Shown here piece by piece: positions 18,783 through 28,543 of a stretch of DNA of 64,000 nt. The stretch's first letter is position 1. The number at the start of each line of letters is the position of its first letter. The translations under genes were made by a program, and so were the position numbers. The notes below the pieces were generated by a model. That model did no database searches and was not told where the DNA came from. It worked only from the letters and a program-made list of their open reading frames with translations. Origin of the DNA: Evansella caseinilytica (GTDB taxonomy: Bacteria > Bacillota > Bacilli > Bacillales > Salisediminibacteriaceae); assembly GCF_900107275.1 (NCBI RefSeq), contig NZ_FNPI01000015.1, forward strand, positions 1 through 64,000, read 5' to 3'.

Positions 18783-20042
18783 ATGAAGGAAAAAAAGGTT
18801 CAATTTGATACGCTCAACCTTTATTTTCAAACGGAAGGAAGCGTATGGCAGACAAAAATAGCGAAATCACTGACACAGGTAAAGGATATCCGGCAACTGG
18901 GACTAATGACCGAATTGTCGGAACATTTTGTTCCTGTCACCGTACAGGAAGAAGAAGATCTGTTCAGCTTATCATTCACTGTCGATCAGGAAAAAAAACA
19001 ATGGAAAGATGTTAAACAGCTGCACCGAAACGAAAAGCTGCGGCTGCTATGTAATGTGGCCAAGCTGGAAAACTGGCTGTCGACGAGAGTCACGTTTTTT
19101 CTCCATCCGGAAAACCTTGTGTTTGATGACAATCTGATGCCGTCGATTATTTACCGCGGCATCCGCGACCTGTTTCCTCCATACGAAATGAAGGAAAATC
19201 ACTTTTTGAAGCAGCTGAAATGCTTCAGCATCGCGTTGCTTTCGAAGGTACATACATTTGACGACCTGTATCACGGATCATTGAAAAATGCCAAAGAAAC
19301 AGAATTCGAACGGAAAGTAATGGAAAGCGACAACCTTCACGATCTTATCACCTATTTGGAAGAGTGCTATCAAAAAGAACAAAAGCATACGGAAAAAACA
19401 ATGGAACTGGTTCCGAAGAAAAGGTTTCGGCTGTTTAAGCAATTGGCGATTATCATGATCACCCTGTCGGTGCTGCTGGCAGCGCCGTTAGCCTATTACG
19501 TCTTTGTTCAGGTGCCGTATCAGGATAAATTGCTGACTTCCCACGGACATTTCCTCGCGAATGATTACGGAAGCGTGATTTCAAGCCTGCGGGGGGAAGA
19601 TGCGGAAAAGCTGCCAATGCGGAATAAATACATTTTGGCTTATTCCTATGTTCAAGTCGAAGAGTTACCCGACAGTGATAAAGAAGCGATCATGAGAAAC
19701 ATCAGCTTAAGAAGCGATGAAAACTATCTCCTGTATTGGATTTACAATGGCCGCGGAAACTTCGAGGAATCCATTGAAACCGCCAAGTACCTTGATGATC
19801 CACGGCTCATCATGTACGGGCTGATCATGCAAATCGAACAAGCAAAAAACAATCCGAAGCTGACCGGCTCGGAGCGCGAGGAAGAGTTAAGGGGATTACA
19901 GGATGAACTGGATAAATACAAGGAAACTTACATCGATACGGATGAAGAAGAATTGGGGTCAACGGATGGCGATGCGGCGGAAAATCAGGAAGCAGCGGAT
20001 GACGAAGCGGAGCAGCAGGAGACAGAGGAAGACTCCGATTAA
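18783..20042 (+). CDS. essB: Type VII secretion protein EssB (YukC)
   Basis: EssB is a single-pass T7SS membrane protein with a cytoplasmic pseudokinase-like domain and an outer helical domain. The 419-residue protein has a soluble N-terminal domain (residues 1-215), a membrane helix at about 217-243 (LAIIMITLSVLLAAPLAYYV), an outer domain with the DNYLLYWIYNGRG motif-like region and a very acidic C-terminal tail. A TTG at 18762 is in frame; ATG 18783 has GAAGGAG 10 bases upstream. Confidence 0.92.
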   Translation: MKEKKVQFDTLNLYFQTEGSVWQTKIAKSLTQVKDIRQLGLMTELSEHFVPVTVQEEEDLFSLSFTVDQEKKQWKDVKQLHRNEKLRLLCNVAKLENWLSTRVTFFLHPENLVFDDNLMPSIIYRGIRDLFPPYEMKENHFLKQLKCFSIALLSKVHTFDDLYHGSLKNAKETEFERKVMESDNLHDLITYLEECYQKEQKHTEKTMELVPKKRFRLFKQLAIIMITLSVLLAAPLAYYVFVQVPYQDKLLTSHGHFLANDYGSVISSLRGEDAEKLPMRNKYILAYSYVQVEELPDSDKEAIMRNISLRSDENYLLYWIYNGRGNFEESIETAKYLDDPRLIMYGLIMQIEQAKNNPKLTGSEREEELRGLQDELDKYKETYIDTDEEELGSTDGDAAENQEAADDEAEQQETEEDSD

Positions 20043-20079
20043 CCAATGGACAGACAGCGTAGAACAGTTCCGGAATAAA

Positions 20080-20262
20080 AAGATAAAAAGCGATCTTTTG
20101 GAAAAATCTCTAATAGAGCGTGTTCAAAAAGGCAATGGTTCCGCACGATGCGCCGACTGCGAGAAAACCACTCACAGCCGGCCTGAAAAGAATGCATCGG
20201 CTCCACCTATTGCATCGTGATTTTTCCAAAAGATAAAAAGCAATCTTTTGGAAAAATCACTA
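20080..20262. repeat. R2 repeat flanked by R3 palindromes between essB and essC
   Basis: The centre (about 20118-20215) is an R2 element starting GTGTTCAAAAAGGCAATGG and containing GAGAAAACCACTCACAGCCG and GCATCGGCTCCACC. On both sides lie GATAAAAAGC(A/G)ATCTTTTGGAAAAATC palindromes. The match to the R2 copies at 48168 and, in reverse, 60216 is clear by eye. It splits the T7SS operon by 257 bp but has no evident terminator T-run. Confidence 0.75.
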
Positions 20263-20299
20263 GTAAAAACGGTTGACCGGTTGAGAGAGGAAGAAAAAG

Positions 20300-23200
20300 A
20301 TGGCGCATAAAACGCTGATGATAAGCTATGGAAACCAATTGCATAAATGTCATTTGCCTGCAGGCTCTGTGAAGGAAGTGACGATAGGAAAAGAATGGAC
20401 TAACACAGTCACCTTTTTCCGTTTGAATCAGCCTTTTTCGGTTCAGTGGAACGGAAAAACGTGTGAAATCCACGGCAAGCTGCTGAATGCCAATGAGCAG
20501 TTGACGATCGACGTGGAAGCGGAGCCGATGCACTTTTACTTAGTTGATGACGCGGCGCAGTTTTTTTACGATACCGCAGGGAAAAAAACGATAACGTTCG
20601 GCGCGCAGGAATACAATGATGTGCAAATCGCAGAGATTGCCGCTGATTTCGTCCTCGTGCGGGAAGATAAACACCAGGCATTCGAGCTCGCTGTTCACCA
20701 AGGAGCCGTTTATCATAACTTTGTCCGCAAAACCGGCAGGCTGGCGCTTGCACCGGGAGATCAGCTTTATTTTGACGGCGTGACCATTCTTTTCAGTGAA
20801 GAAAACATGGAAATTCTTTCGCCTGGAAAAGAAGTGGTGTCCCATTTGCTGCCGCTGTTGGAAGGGGATAACCACTACGATGAAGAGTATCCGGATTATC
20901 ACCGGTCGCCAAGGATAATCTACAGGGAACCGACGGAAAAGCGGACGATTGCGAAGCCGTCCAACAAGCCGTCAAAGCCGAGTGAGCAACTGCTGCGTAC
21001 CATTCTGCCCCCGCTCGTCATGATCATTGCGTTTGTCGCGGTGTCGATTTTCCAGCCGCGGGGGATCTACATCGTTGTAATGCTGTCGATGACGGTGGTG
21101 ACAGTGACGCTTTCCGTCACTTACTATATTAAAAACGTCAAGAAATACAAAGTGGATATGAAGGAACGGGAAGAAAGCTACAGGGAATATTTATTGCGTA
21201 AAACAAAGGAGCTTTACGAGGTGAGCGAGGAACAGCGCCATGCGCTGGAGTACCATTACCCTGATGTGCAACAAATTCGGGAACTGGCTGCGAAAGTCGA
21301 CGCGCGTATTTATGAGAAGACGATGTTCCATCACGATTTCCTCACCTTTCGTACCGGGCTGGGAACGGTGGCAGCAAGCTTTGACATCGATTTCAATGAA
21401 GAAGAATTCACCCAAGAGAAGGATGAGCTTGTTGACGCGGCTCGGGAGCTGCTGTCCCAAAACAAGGAAATTGAAAATGTACCGATTGCCGCGTCGTTAG
21501 TGAAGGGACCTGTCGGCTATATCGGCCAGCGCCGCCTCGTGTTAGAGCAATTGCAGCTGCTGGTCATGCAGACGGCTTTGTTTCACAGCTATTATGACGT
21601 GCAGTTCATCACTGTTTTTCCGGAAGAAGAAAAGGCGGATTGGCACTGGATGCGGTGGCTGCCGCATGCGAGCCTGCGCGATGTGAATGTCCGGGGCTTT
21701 GTATATCATGAGCGTTCCCGCGACCAGGTGCTCCATTCCATGTACCAGATTCTGAAAGAACGGAAGCTCGTGCTTGATGAAAAATCGAATAAAAACGAAA
21801 AAATGTATTTTTTCCCGCACTATATCGTGCTGATTACCGATGAAAAGCTGATTCTCGACCACACGATCATGGAACTGTTTAACGAAGATCCGAGCGAGCT
21901 CGGTGTCTCCCTCGTGTTTGTCCAGGATGTGATGCAGTCATTGCCGGAGCATGTGAAAACGGTCATTGATATTCGCGATGCGAAAACCGGAAATATCATT
22001 TTGGAAGAAGGGGAGCTGGTGAACAAGCACTTTACCCCGGATCACTTCCCGGAAGGCTTCGACAAAGAGGAAGTTTCCCGCATGCTGGCACCGATCAACC
22101 ATTTGCAAAACTTGAAAAATTCCATCCCTGAAAGTGTCACCTTTCTTGAAATGTACGGGGTGGAAACGGTGGAAGAACTGGGCATCGCCTCGCGCTGGAA
22201 GAAAAACGAGACATACAAAAGCCTGGCCGTTCCCCTTGGACTTAGGGGAAAGGACGATATTGTCCAGCTGAATTTACATGAAAAAGCCCACGGTCCCCAC
22301 GGCCTTGTTGCCGGTACTACCGGTTCGGGGAAATCGGAGATTATTCAGTCCTATATTATATCGTTGGCGGTGAATTTTCATCCGTATGAAGTGGCGTTTC
22401 TGCTGATTGACTATAAAGGCGGAGGAATGGCGAATTTATTTAAAAACATGCCTCATCTCCTTGGCACGATTACGAACCTGGACCGCAGCCAATCGAAGCG
22501 CGCGCTTGCTTCCATCAAAGCGGAGCTGCAGAGGCGGCAGCGATTATTCGGGGAACACGGCGTGAATCATATCAACCAGTACCAGAAGCTTTACAAGCAA
22601 GGCGAGGTCGAAGAGGCGATGCCGCACTTGTTCCTGATTTCCGACGAATTCGCGGAGTTGAAGGCGGAGCAGCCGGATTTTATGAAAGAGCTCGTGTCAA
22701 CGGCAAGGATCGGGCGTTCCCTCGGGATACATTTAATTCTCGCTACGCAAAAGCCGTCCGGTGTTGTTGACGACCAGATCTGGTCCAATTCCAAGTTCAA
22801 GCTGGCGTTGAAGGTGCAAAATGCCAGTGATTCGAACGAAATTTTAAAAACGCCCGATGCGGCGGAAATTACCTTGCCGGGTCGTGCTTACCTGCAGGTA
22901 GGGAACAATGAAATTTACGAACTGTTCCAAAGCGCGTGGAGCGGCGCGGATTATATCCAGGACAAAGACGATATTGACTTGGTGGACACGACGATTTACG
23001 CCATCAATGATCTAGGCCAGTATGATATTTTAACAGAGGATTTAAGCGGCTTAGGAAACAAGTCGACCGTGGAAAAAATCCCGACGGAGCTCGATGCCGT
23101 AATTGATTATCTTCATGACTATGCGGCGCGGCAGGAAATCAAACCGCTGCCAAGGCCGTGGCTGCCGCCGCTGCCGGAACGAATGACACCGCAGGAACTG

Positions 23201-24808
23201 CATCCGGTGACTTTTGAAGAAGCATGGCGGGAAGAGAAAAAGCCGTTGCGCGCCACCATCGGTCTGTTGGATCAGCCGGAATTGCAGGCGCAGGAACCGT
23301 TGACCCTCGACTTTACGAAGGACGGCCACCTTGCCGTTTTCTCAAGTCCGGGATACGGAAAGTCGACGTTTTTACAGACGGTGGTCATGGACCTTGCCCG
23401 CCAGCATCATCCGGAGCATCTGCACGTTTACTTGCTCGATTTCGGTACGAACGGTTTGTTGCCGTTAAAGCATCTTCCGCACGTGGCGGATACGATCTTA
23501 ATAGATGAAGTGGAAAAGGTGGGCAAGCTGATCCGCCTGCTGACCGTAAAAATGAAGGATCGCAAGCAAAAATTAAGCAAACACGGCGTCGCCAATATCG
23601 CGATGTACGAAAAGGCGAGCGGCGACGTCGTGCCAAATCTGTTCATTGTCATCGACAACTTCGACTCGGTGCGGGAATCGGAGTTTGCCGAAGAATTCGA
23701 AAAGCTGATCACCCAGGTTGCCCGGGAAGGTGGGGGAGTCGGTGTGCATTTAGCGATCAGCGCCGGAAGACAGGGCGCGATGAAAATCCCGCTGCTTTCC
23801 AACATGAAGACGCAAATTCCGCTCTATCTCATTGAGCAGACGGAAGTGCGCACGATCATCGGCAGAACCGATTTAGAGATCGAGGAAATTCCGGGCCGCG
23901 GATTAGTCAAGCTGGAGGAGCCGACGCTGTTTCAGGCGATGCTGCCGGCTGAAGGAGCAGAAGCATTGGAAATCATCGACGCCATCCAAGCCGTCGCCAA
24001 GCAGATGGACGAGCATTGGAGCGGGGAACGGCCGCCGAAGATTCCAATGGTGCCGGAAAAACTGTTATACGAGGAATTCATTCAATATCCGAAGACAAAA
24101 GAAAGTATCGAAGCAGGAGGTATTCCGTATGCTGTTGATTTCGAATACGTGGAGCCGGTTGAACTAAATGTGGTGAAAGATCAAAATGTTCTTGTGTTAA
24201 GCGATTCGATCGATTCGGTGGAACAAACCTTCCTAACCTTTATTGCCAGTATTTCGGCAAATACGCATATTGACGTAGGATTAATCGACAACACTTCCGT
24301 TCGCTTTGCCATGTACAAAGAGAATGTCAATATTTATGCATACGAGGCCGCAGAAATGGAAGAGATGACGGAACAATTACAAGCGTTGTATGACGCAAGA
24401 GAAGAAGCGTTTCGGGAAATGCAGGTCGCCACATCCGGTCAGGCGACAGTAAAGGATTTCCATCAAGAGCTTCGTCCGATGGTTATCCTGATCACCAACG
24501 TTTCGCATATCTTAGAAGCGATCTCGTCCACCGCGCAAACGACCATGGCCAAGCTGATCGAAAACGGTCCGCGAATGAAAATTTACTTCCTGATTGGTGC
24601 TGTCCATACAACGATTGAACGCTTGTATGATGATATTACACAAAGTATAAAGAAGCAAAAAACCGGGGTGCTGATTGGCAGAATAACGGATCAGAATATT
24701 TTGGAGGTTGTCAATCGGCCGTATCGTGAGCAAAATCTGTTACCTTATGAAGCTTACTTCATTCAAAATGGGAAATCGGAAAAGATCAAAATCGTGGCAC
24801 CTTTTTAA
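20300..24808 (+). CDS. essC: T7SS motor ATPase EssC
   Basis: EssC is the membrane-bound FtsK/SpoIIIE-type motor that recognises and drives T7SS substrates. The 1502-residue protein has FHA-like N-terminal domains (about 1-190), two membrane helices (about 235-280), and ATPase domains in series. D1 has Walker A GTTGSGKS at 672-679 and Walker B LFLISDEF near 776; D2 has SPGYGKST at 1016-1023. A third domain after about 1280 has no Walker A, as in other EssC proteins. The length fits the family (about 1480-1500). The start lies behind GAGAGAGGAAG. The C-terminal part of EssC is known to set substrate choice in Staphylococcus, which matters for the toxin array downstream. Confidence 0.96.
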   Translation: MAHKTLMISYGNQLHKCHLPAGSVKEVTIGKEWTNTVTFFRLNQPFSVQWNGKTCEIHGKLLNANEQLTIDVEAEPMHFYLVDDAAQFFYDTAGKKTITFGAQEYNDVQIAEIAADFVLVREDKHQAFELAVHQGAVYHNFVRKTGRLALAPGDQLYFDGVTILFSEENMEILSPGKEVVSHLLPLLEGDNHYDEEYPDYHRSPRIIYREPTEKRTIAKPSNKPSKPSEQLLRTILPPLVMIIAFVAVSIFQPRGIYIVVMLSMTVVTVTLSVTYYIKNVKKYKVDMKEREESYREYLLRKTKELYEVSEEQRHALEYHYPDVQQIRELAAKVDARIYEKTMFHHDFLTFRTGLGTVAASFDIDFNEEEFTQEKDELVDAARELLSQNKEIENVPIAASLVKGPVGYIGQRRLVLEQLQLLVMQTALFHSYYDVQFITVFPEEEKADWHWMRWLPHASLRDVNVRGFVYHERSRDQVLHSMYQILKERKLVLDEKSNKNEKMYFFPHYIVLITDEKLILDHTIMELFNEDPSELGVSLVFVQDVMQSLPEHVKTVIDIRDAKTGNIILEEGELVNKHFTPDHFPEGFDKEEVSRMLAPINHLQNLKNSIPESVTFLEMYGVETVEELGIASRWKKNETYKSLAVPLGLRGKDDIVQLNLHEKAHGPHGLVAGTTGSGKSEIIQSYIISLAVNFHPYEVAFLLIDYKGGGMANLFKNMPHLLGTITNLDRSQSKRALASIKAELQRRQRLFGEHGVNHINQYQKLYKQGEVEEAMPHLFLISDEFAELKAEQPDFMKELVSTARIGRSLGIHLILATQKPSGVVDDQIWSNSKFKLALKVQNASDSNEILKTPDAAEITLPGRAYLQVGNNEIYELFQSAWSGADYIQDKDDIDLVDTTIYAINDLGQYDILTEDLSGLGNKSTVEKIPTELDAVIDYLHDYAARQEIKPLPRPWLPPLPERMTPQELHPVTFEEAWREEKKPLRATIGLLDQPELQAQEPLTLDFTKDGHLAVFSSPGYGKSTFLQTVVMDLARQHHPEHLHVYLLDFGTNGLLPLKHLPHVADTILIDEVEKVGKLIRLLTVKMKDRKQKLSKHGVANIAMYEKASGDVVPNLFIVIDNFDSVRESEFAEEFEKLITQVAREGGGVGVHLAISAGRQGAMKIPLLSNMKTQIPLYLIEQTEVRTIIGRTDLEIEEIPGRGLVKLEEPTLFQAMLPAEGAEALEIIDAIQAVAKQMDEHWSGERPPKIPMVPEKLLYEEFIQYPKTKESIEAGGIPYAVDFEYVEPVELNVVKDQNVLVLSDSIDSVEQTFLTFIASISANTHIDVGLIDNTSVRFAMYKENVNIYAYEAAEMEEMTEQLQALYDAREEAFREMQVATSGQATVKDFHQELRPMVILITNVSHILEAISSTAQTTMAKLIENGPRMKIYFLIGAVHTTIERLYDDITQSIKKQKTGVLIGRITDQNILEVVNRPYREQNLLPYEAYFIQNGKSEKIKIVAPF

Positions 24809-24905
24809 AATGAGCAAAAAGCATAGGTGTTGCAGTGGAAATTCGGCTGTTTTTAAGATAAGAACGTAAAAGTGTGCGTTTTTTACGAAGGGAGTGACGT
24901 GTGTT

Positions 24906-25244
24906 ATGTTCAACTGGTTTTTTAGATCAGAGACAGAGAAGAGGAGAGACGATTATTGGGCGCTCTATGAAAAACTAAAAACTGCCATTGATACGCATGA
25001 CAGAAGAGTAACGGAGGCGGAGGCGTCTTATTCGAGTTACAAAAGGAGCATTCCTTTTCTACTGACTTTTAGGATTCCCTCGAATGACTTTGAACCGAAG
25101 CGTCAGGAATTAACTGGGGAGGTAAAGGAACTGTTAGAGTATGAAAAAGATAAGCGTTCCGACCTCGTCAGGGCCAAGAATAATGCTTATGATCGTTACC
25201 TGTACTACAAGCAACAAGCGATAAAAGAAGCGGAAAATAACTAA
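24906..25244 (+). CDS. Small helical T7SS-associated protein
   Basis: I do not recognise a named family. The 112-residue protein is charged and mostly helical, with no signal peptide or clear membrane segment (MFNWFFRSETEKRRDDYW at the start). The GTG at 24894 is in frame, but ATG 24906 has GAAGGGAG upstream. Directly after essC, Listeria loci also have a small unknown gene before a second WXG100 gene. It may be a chaperone or targeting partner for the toxin at 26790; that is inference. Confidence 0.65.
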   Translation: MFNWFFRSETEKRRDDYWALYEKLKTAIDTHDRRVTEAEASYSSYKRSIPFLLTFRIPSNDFEPKRQELTGEVKELLEYEKDKRSDLVRAKNNAYDRYLYYKQQAIKEAENN

Positions 25245-25252
25245 TCACAGCA

Positions 25253-25402
25253 TTGTTCCAAAAGAAGGACAGCCATGGGCAGGAAGTAGGCGGCACAGCA
25301 GGAACGAGCAGTGCCGCGTAAATCAGCCATCTATACGGTGAGCAGCGGTGTAACGACAGGAAAGCCGTCCGTTGCCCGCCGTGCTTTCCAAGCTTTGAAC
25401 CT
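25253..25402 (+). repeat. Diverged R1-type repeat
   Basis: The stretch begins TTGTTCCAAAAGAAGGACAG, has GCCGCGTAAATC...ATACGGTGAGCAGCGG in the R1 layout, and ends GCTTTCCAAGCTTTGAAC. It lies between two T7SS partner genes. Confidence 0.55.
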
Positions 25403-25430
25403 ATACTGAAAAAGATGGGAGAGACAGAAA

Positions 25431-25730
25431 ATGAGCGATGTAAATATCAATATATATAAATTAGATGCTGCAAAACAAGCGGCACAAGCATTGGAAAATT
25501 CGATTACAACGTCCCACCGTGAATGTAAAAAATTGCTTTCCTATGTCGAGTCGTCCAAATGGAGCGGCAAGGCGCGGGATGCGTTTTTATGCTATTTGGA
25601 GATCATCTATCAATACCACGGTGATTTAAAGGAAGCCGCTGCCCTGCAAACGAAAGCACTGAAAAACTTAGACAAATACATGGATGATTTCAACAGGGAC
25701 AGCGCCGTGAGAGAAGTGAGGAATTTATGA
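25431..25730 (+). CDS. Second WXG100-family protein
   Basis: The 99-residue protein has the helix-turn-helix layout of WXG100 proteins with the turn W44-S45-G46 (SSKWSGKARDAF). Such proteins are either secreted partners or adaptors that pair with toxin N-termini. The AGAGACAG site precedes the ATG. It overlaps the next gene by 4 bases, tying it to the toxin operon rather than to esxA. It is in the same place as the second WXG100 gene of Listeria T7SS loci. Confidence 0.82.
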   Translation: MSDVNINIYKLDAAKQAAQALENSITTSHRECKKLLSYVESSKWSGKARDAFLCYLEIIYQYHGDLKEAAALQTKALKNLDKYMDDFNRDSAVREVRNL

Positions 25731-26434
25731 CAGCTTCTTCGACAGACACCTTCAGCGTACCGGAACTGTATTTGTTAGCCGCCGCGTTTGGCGGGAACTC
25801 CTTGTTCGGCCTTCCTGAAAAGGAACGCTATCAATTTTTTGGGGAAGAAGTATTTGAAGAAGCACATAACCGGCTGAAAGAAAAACAGATTCTGAGTCCG
25901 GAAGGGAAAATAACGAAAAACGGCGCCATCATAATCCGAGCCGTTGAATACTATTATCACAGCAAGCAGTTTGTCCGGATCAACAATCTGATGTTCGCTT
26001 TTCGGGAAGATAATGACGAGGAATTAATCATGCTTGTGGAAGTGGAAGAACAACGTGCATACAAATTGTTCGTCCTTTCAAAGGTGCTGGCGTTTCAAAT
26101 TCTCGGGAAAAACTTTCCGATTATTTTCCGAGAACCGGGGGAAGACGAGAAAACGTTTTTAAAGAAAGAATTGTCCAAGAAGGAAAGACAGAAGACAGCG
26201 CAATTCGAACCAGGGGAAGCGCTGATAAACCTGGAGTCTTTCCATATGGAGGAAACCCCTCACGAACAAACAAATCCGGCCTTCTATCAACAGTGGTTGG
26301 TCTTTCCGAAAGCGGAGAAGCTGATCATGGTAGATACCGTCCAACAAACATACTATCACGCCAGCCAGCATTGGTTCCTCAAGCTGTTATTTGATGAATT
26401 GCACTTTCCTTATAAGGAAAAGGAGGCAAAGTAA
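25727..26434 (+). CDS. T7SS-associated protein (DUF5081-like)
   Basis: This 235-residue soluble protein lies between two small helical partner genes and before the toxin, in the place where DUF5081 genes are found in Bacillus and Listeria T7SS loci. The sequence fits that group in length and in its SVPELYLLAAAFGG start, but the family call is from memory and context. There is no signal peptide. It overlaps the upstream gene by ATGA and is followed without gap by the next. Confidence 0.6.
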   Translation: MTASSTDTFSVPELYLLAAAFGGNSLFGLPEKERYQFFGEEVFEEAHNRLKEKQILSPEGKITKNGAIIIRAVEYYYHSKQFVRINNLMFAFREDNDEELIMLVEVEEQRAYKLFVLSKVLAFQILGKNFPIIFREPGEDEKTFLKKELSKKERQKTAQFEPGEALINLESFHMEETPHEQTNPAFYQQWLVFPKAEKLIMVDTVQQTYYHASQHWFLKLLFDELHFPYKEKEAK

Positions 26435-26785
26435 ATGGTAAAGACACCGCAACAGGCGATGAAAGAAGCATATACTCAGGTTTTTTCAAAAGCGATTTTA
26501 GTGAACGCCGATGAAATCACAACGATAACGGCACATCTGTTAAAGATCATCTTCGAATTGGAAGAAAATGCAACGCCGAACATTGAGAAGCTGGGACGGT
26601 TAAAGTACTATGAAGCCGGAAAAGCAGAAAAAGCAATGGAAGTATACAAAGAGGCAAATGAAAAAATGCTCGACTTGTATAATAACTACTGCCGTGCCTC
26701 CTCCCTTGTCTTTGAAATACTGGAGGTAATGATGGAGTTGGACGAGACCATAGCAGAGAAAATCGCGGCAAAACTGGGGGGATGA
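26435..26785 (+). CDS. Small helical T7SS partner protein
   Basis: A 116-residue, almost wholly helical protein with no W-x-G turn. The AAGGAGG ribosome site lies inside the end of the previous gene, and the start directly follows the previous stop. The gene ends 4 bases before the toxin start. By position it is a candidate chaperone or targeting factor for the toxin N-terminal domain. Family not recognised. Confidence 0.65.
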   Translation: MVKTPQQAMKEAYTQVFSKAILVNADEITTITAHLLKIIFELEENATPNIEKLGRLKYYEAGKAEKAMEVYKEANEKMLDLYNNYCRASSLVFEILEVMMELDETIAEKIAAKLGG

Positions 26786-26789
26786 CAGG

Positions 26790-28532
26790 GTGGTTAAATA
26801 CATCCAAGAAGATTGGAATAAGACAAAGGATGGCATCGGCGACCTGATCGGTAAAGGAAGAATGTGGAATGACGGGATGATCGATGAACTGAAGAAAATT
26901 AACGATAATCTGGAAAATGCCAAAGCCGCCATCGCCAAATATGACAGCGACGGCGTCATCTCCTTCTATCACACCGATAAGTCGAGGGACCGTCAGCGGT
27001 TGTTTGAAAGCTTTCACGTACTGCATTCGTTCACCGATAAGGTCGGCAATATAGTAGACCGGACGATCGACGATCCTTTTTATAAAGATATTGATGCCTT
27101 TGTGGAAACGATGCGTGACGCAACGATCTCCAGCTATACAACGGAGAACCGGATCGGCGCAACGAGACAGCAGCAGGCAGGGTATTACGGCCAAGGGACA
27201 ACCATCGAGGTCACCAAAGACAAAGTCAGTTTAGAAGATTTATTTAACGGGGATAACTATTACGCAAAGGAAATGCTGCAGGCCTATGAAGAAGCGAAAG
27301 TTGAGTTTCCAGAGGAGGACTTTTCCTTCGAAGATTTCCAATGGGCAGCAGTGAACAGTCATGCTTTTCAGTATGAGTCGCTCAAGGACCAGCAGTACGC
27401 CAAAGAATTTTGGGCAGGTATTATCGCAATGGTCGTTATTATTGGAACAGCGATTGTTTGCCCGCCGGCCGGATTGGCATTAGGAGCCGCATATGGTACT
27501 CTGGAACTGGGAACAGCGGTAACGGGAAAGGACTGGGTGTCGGGAAGGGAGCTGGATACAGGAGAACGCTGGCTGCGCGGGGCATTAGCACCACTGGACA
27601 TCGTCCCGGCGGCAAAGGGAATCAAGAGCTTCAGCAATGCTGTCCGATTAGGCAATCATGCTTTTGATCTGGGTCAATTCGGCATGAAAAACGGCCTCCG
27701 GGCGGGCTTGCGTCAAGAAATGAAGCATATGAAGGATATGGTCGTCGTAGCCGGCATGCAATCGAAAACTCGCTTACGAAATGCCAGGGTCTTTATCAAG
27801 GACACGACACGCCTGGCGAAAGAAAAGCTAATAAACGATACGATTGACGCAGCGAGGGCAGGAGACAAAGCGATTACCGCCGCGAAAAATATTATCCCGT
27901 CCCGAAAAACAATGGCAGTGGATGATTTAGGGAATTTATTTCATGTTCCAGCAGAGAACAAACATACTCTGGAGAAGTTGACCACGAACAAGTTCAAGCC
28001 GGATGGAGTGGGTGTTGGGAGTAAGGCGGATAATGCTATTAAGGGTATGGGTAATAAAACAGATAAGATTACAGATGGTGTTATTAGAGACGGAAGTCAT
28101 ATGAGTACGGATGGTGCTTTGAAACCGAATGTTAAGTATAAAGCAGGAGAATATGAGTATTTATATGAGACTGACAATATGGGGAGACTTAAAGAGTTTA
28201 ATGCAGATGATTTAAAATTAACAGAAAGAGATTGTAGATTACCACATAAATCAAACACGCCTGGAAAAGAAACGGGTGACCATGCTGGACATTTAGCTGG
28301 TGATAGGTTTGGGGGCTCTCCAGATTTAGATAATCTTGTATCTCAATCAAGTAATGTGAATTTGAGTAAATACAAGAAGTTAGAAAATCAATGGGCTACA
28401 GCCATAAAAGAAGGGAAGAAGGTTTCCGTTAATGTTAAAGTCAATTATGACGGAACTGGATTAAGGCCGACAAGCTTTGAAATAAAAAATAATATAGATG
28501 GTGTTATTAAGAAAGTAAGATTAAAAAATTAG
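26790..28532 (+). CDS. T7SS polymorphic toxin with C-terminal DNA/RNA non-specific nuclease domain
   Basis: The 580-residue protein starts with GTG behind a G-rich site. Residues 1-200 are a helical T7SS-type N-terminal domain. A hydrophobic stretch (206-235, with CPPAGLALGAAYG) leads into a pre-toxin TG-type segment (TGKDWVSGRELDTGERWLRG, about 243-265). A linker (about 330-410, ending NLFHVPAENKHTLEKL) precedes the toxin tip. The tip carries D497-H498-A-G-H501 (DHAGHLAGDRFGG) and a later SNVNLSKYKKLENQWA, the signature of NUC1/EndoNS_2-type nucleases such as EssD. It is the only toxin gene here with a full backbone. The linker DNA is repeated at 33591, 35043 and 36679. Confidence 0.88.
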   Translation: MVKYIQEDWNKTKDGIGDLIGKGRMWNDGMIDELKKINDNLENAKAAIAKYDSDGVISFYHTDKSRDRQRLFESFHVLHSFTDKVGNIVDRTIDDPFYKDIDAFVETMRDATISSYTTENRIGATRQQQAGYYGQGTTIEVTKDKVSLEDLFNGDNYYAKEMLQAYEEAKVEFPEEDFSFEDFQWAAVNSHAFQYESLKDQQYAKEFWAGIIAMVVIIGTAIVCPPAGLALGAAYGTLELGTAVTGKDWVSGRELDTGERWLRGALAPLDIVPAAKGIKSFSNAVRLGNHAFDLGQFGMKNGLRAGLRQEMKHMKDMVVVAGMQSKTRLRNARVFIKDTTRLAKEKLINDTIDAARAGDKAITAAKNIIPSRKTMAVDDLGNLFHVPAENKHTLEKLTTNKFKPDGVGVGSKADNAIKGMGNKTDKITDGVIRDGSHMSTDGALKPNVKYKAGEYEYLYETDNMGRLKEFNADDLKLTERDCRLPHKSNTPGKETGDHAGHLAGDRFGGSPDLDNLVSQSSNVNLSKYKKLENQWATAIKEGKKVSVNVKVNYDGTGLRPTSFEIKNNIDGVIKKVRLKN

Positions 28533-28543
28533 GGGTGATAGAC

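Noticed and set aside
26790-28532. Toxin as a typical LXG-domain protein
   Set aside because: The N-terminus lacks a clear LXG motif and resembles the Listeria/EssD-type N-terminal domain instead; I describe it only as a T7SS polymorphic toxin.
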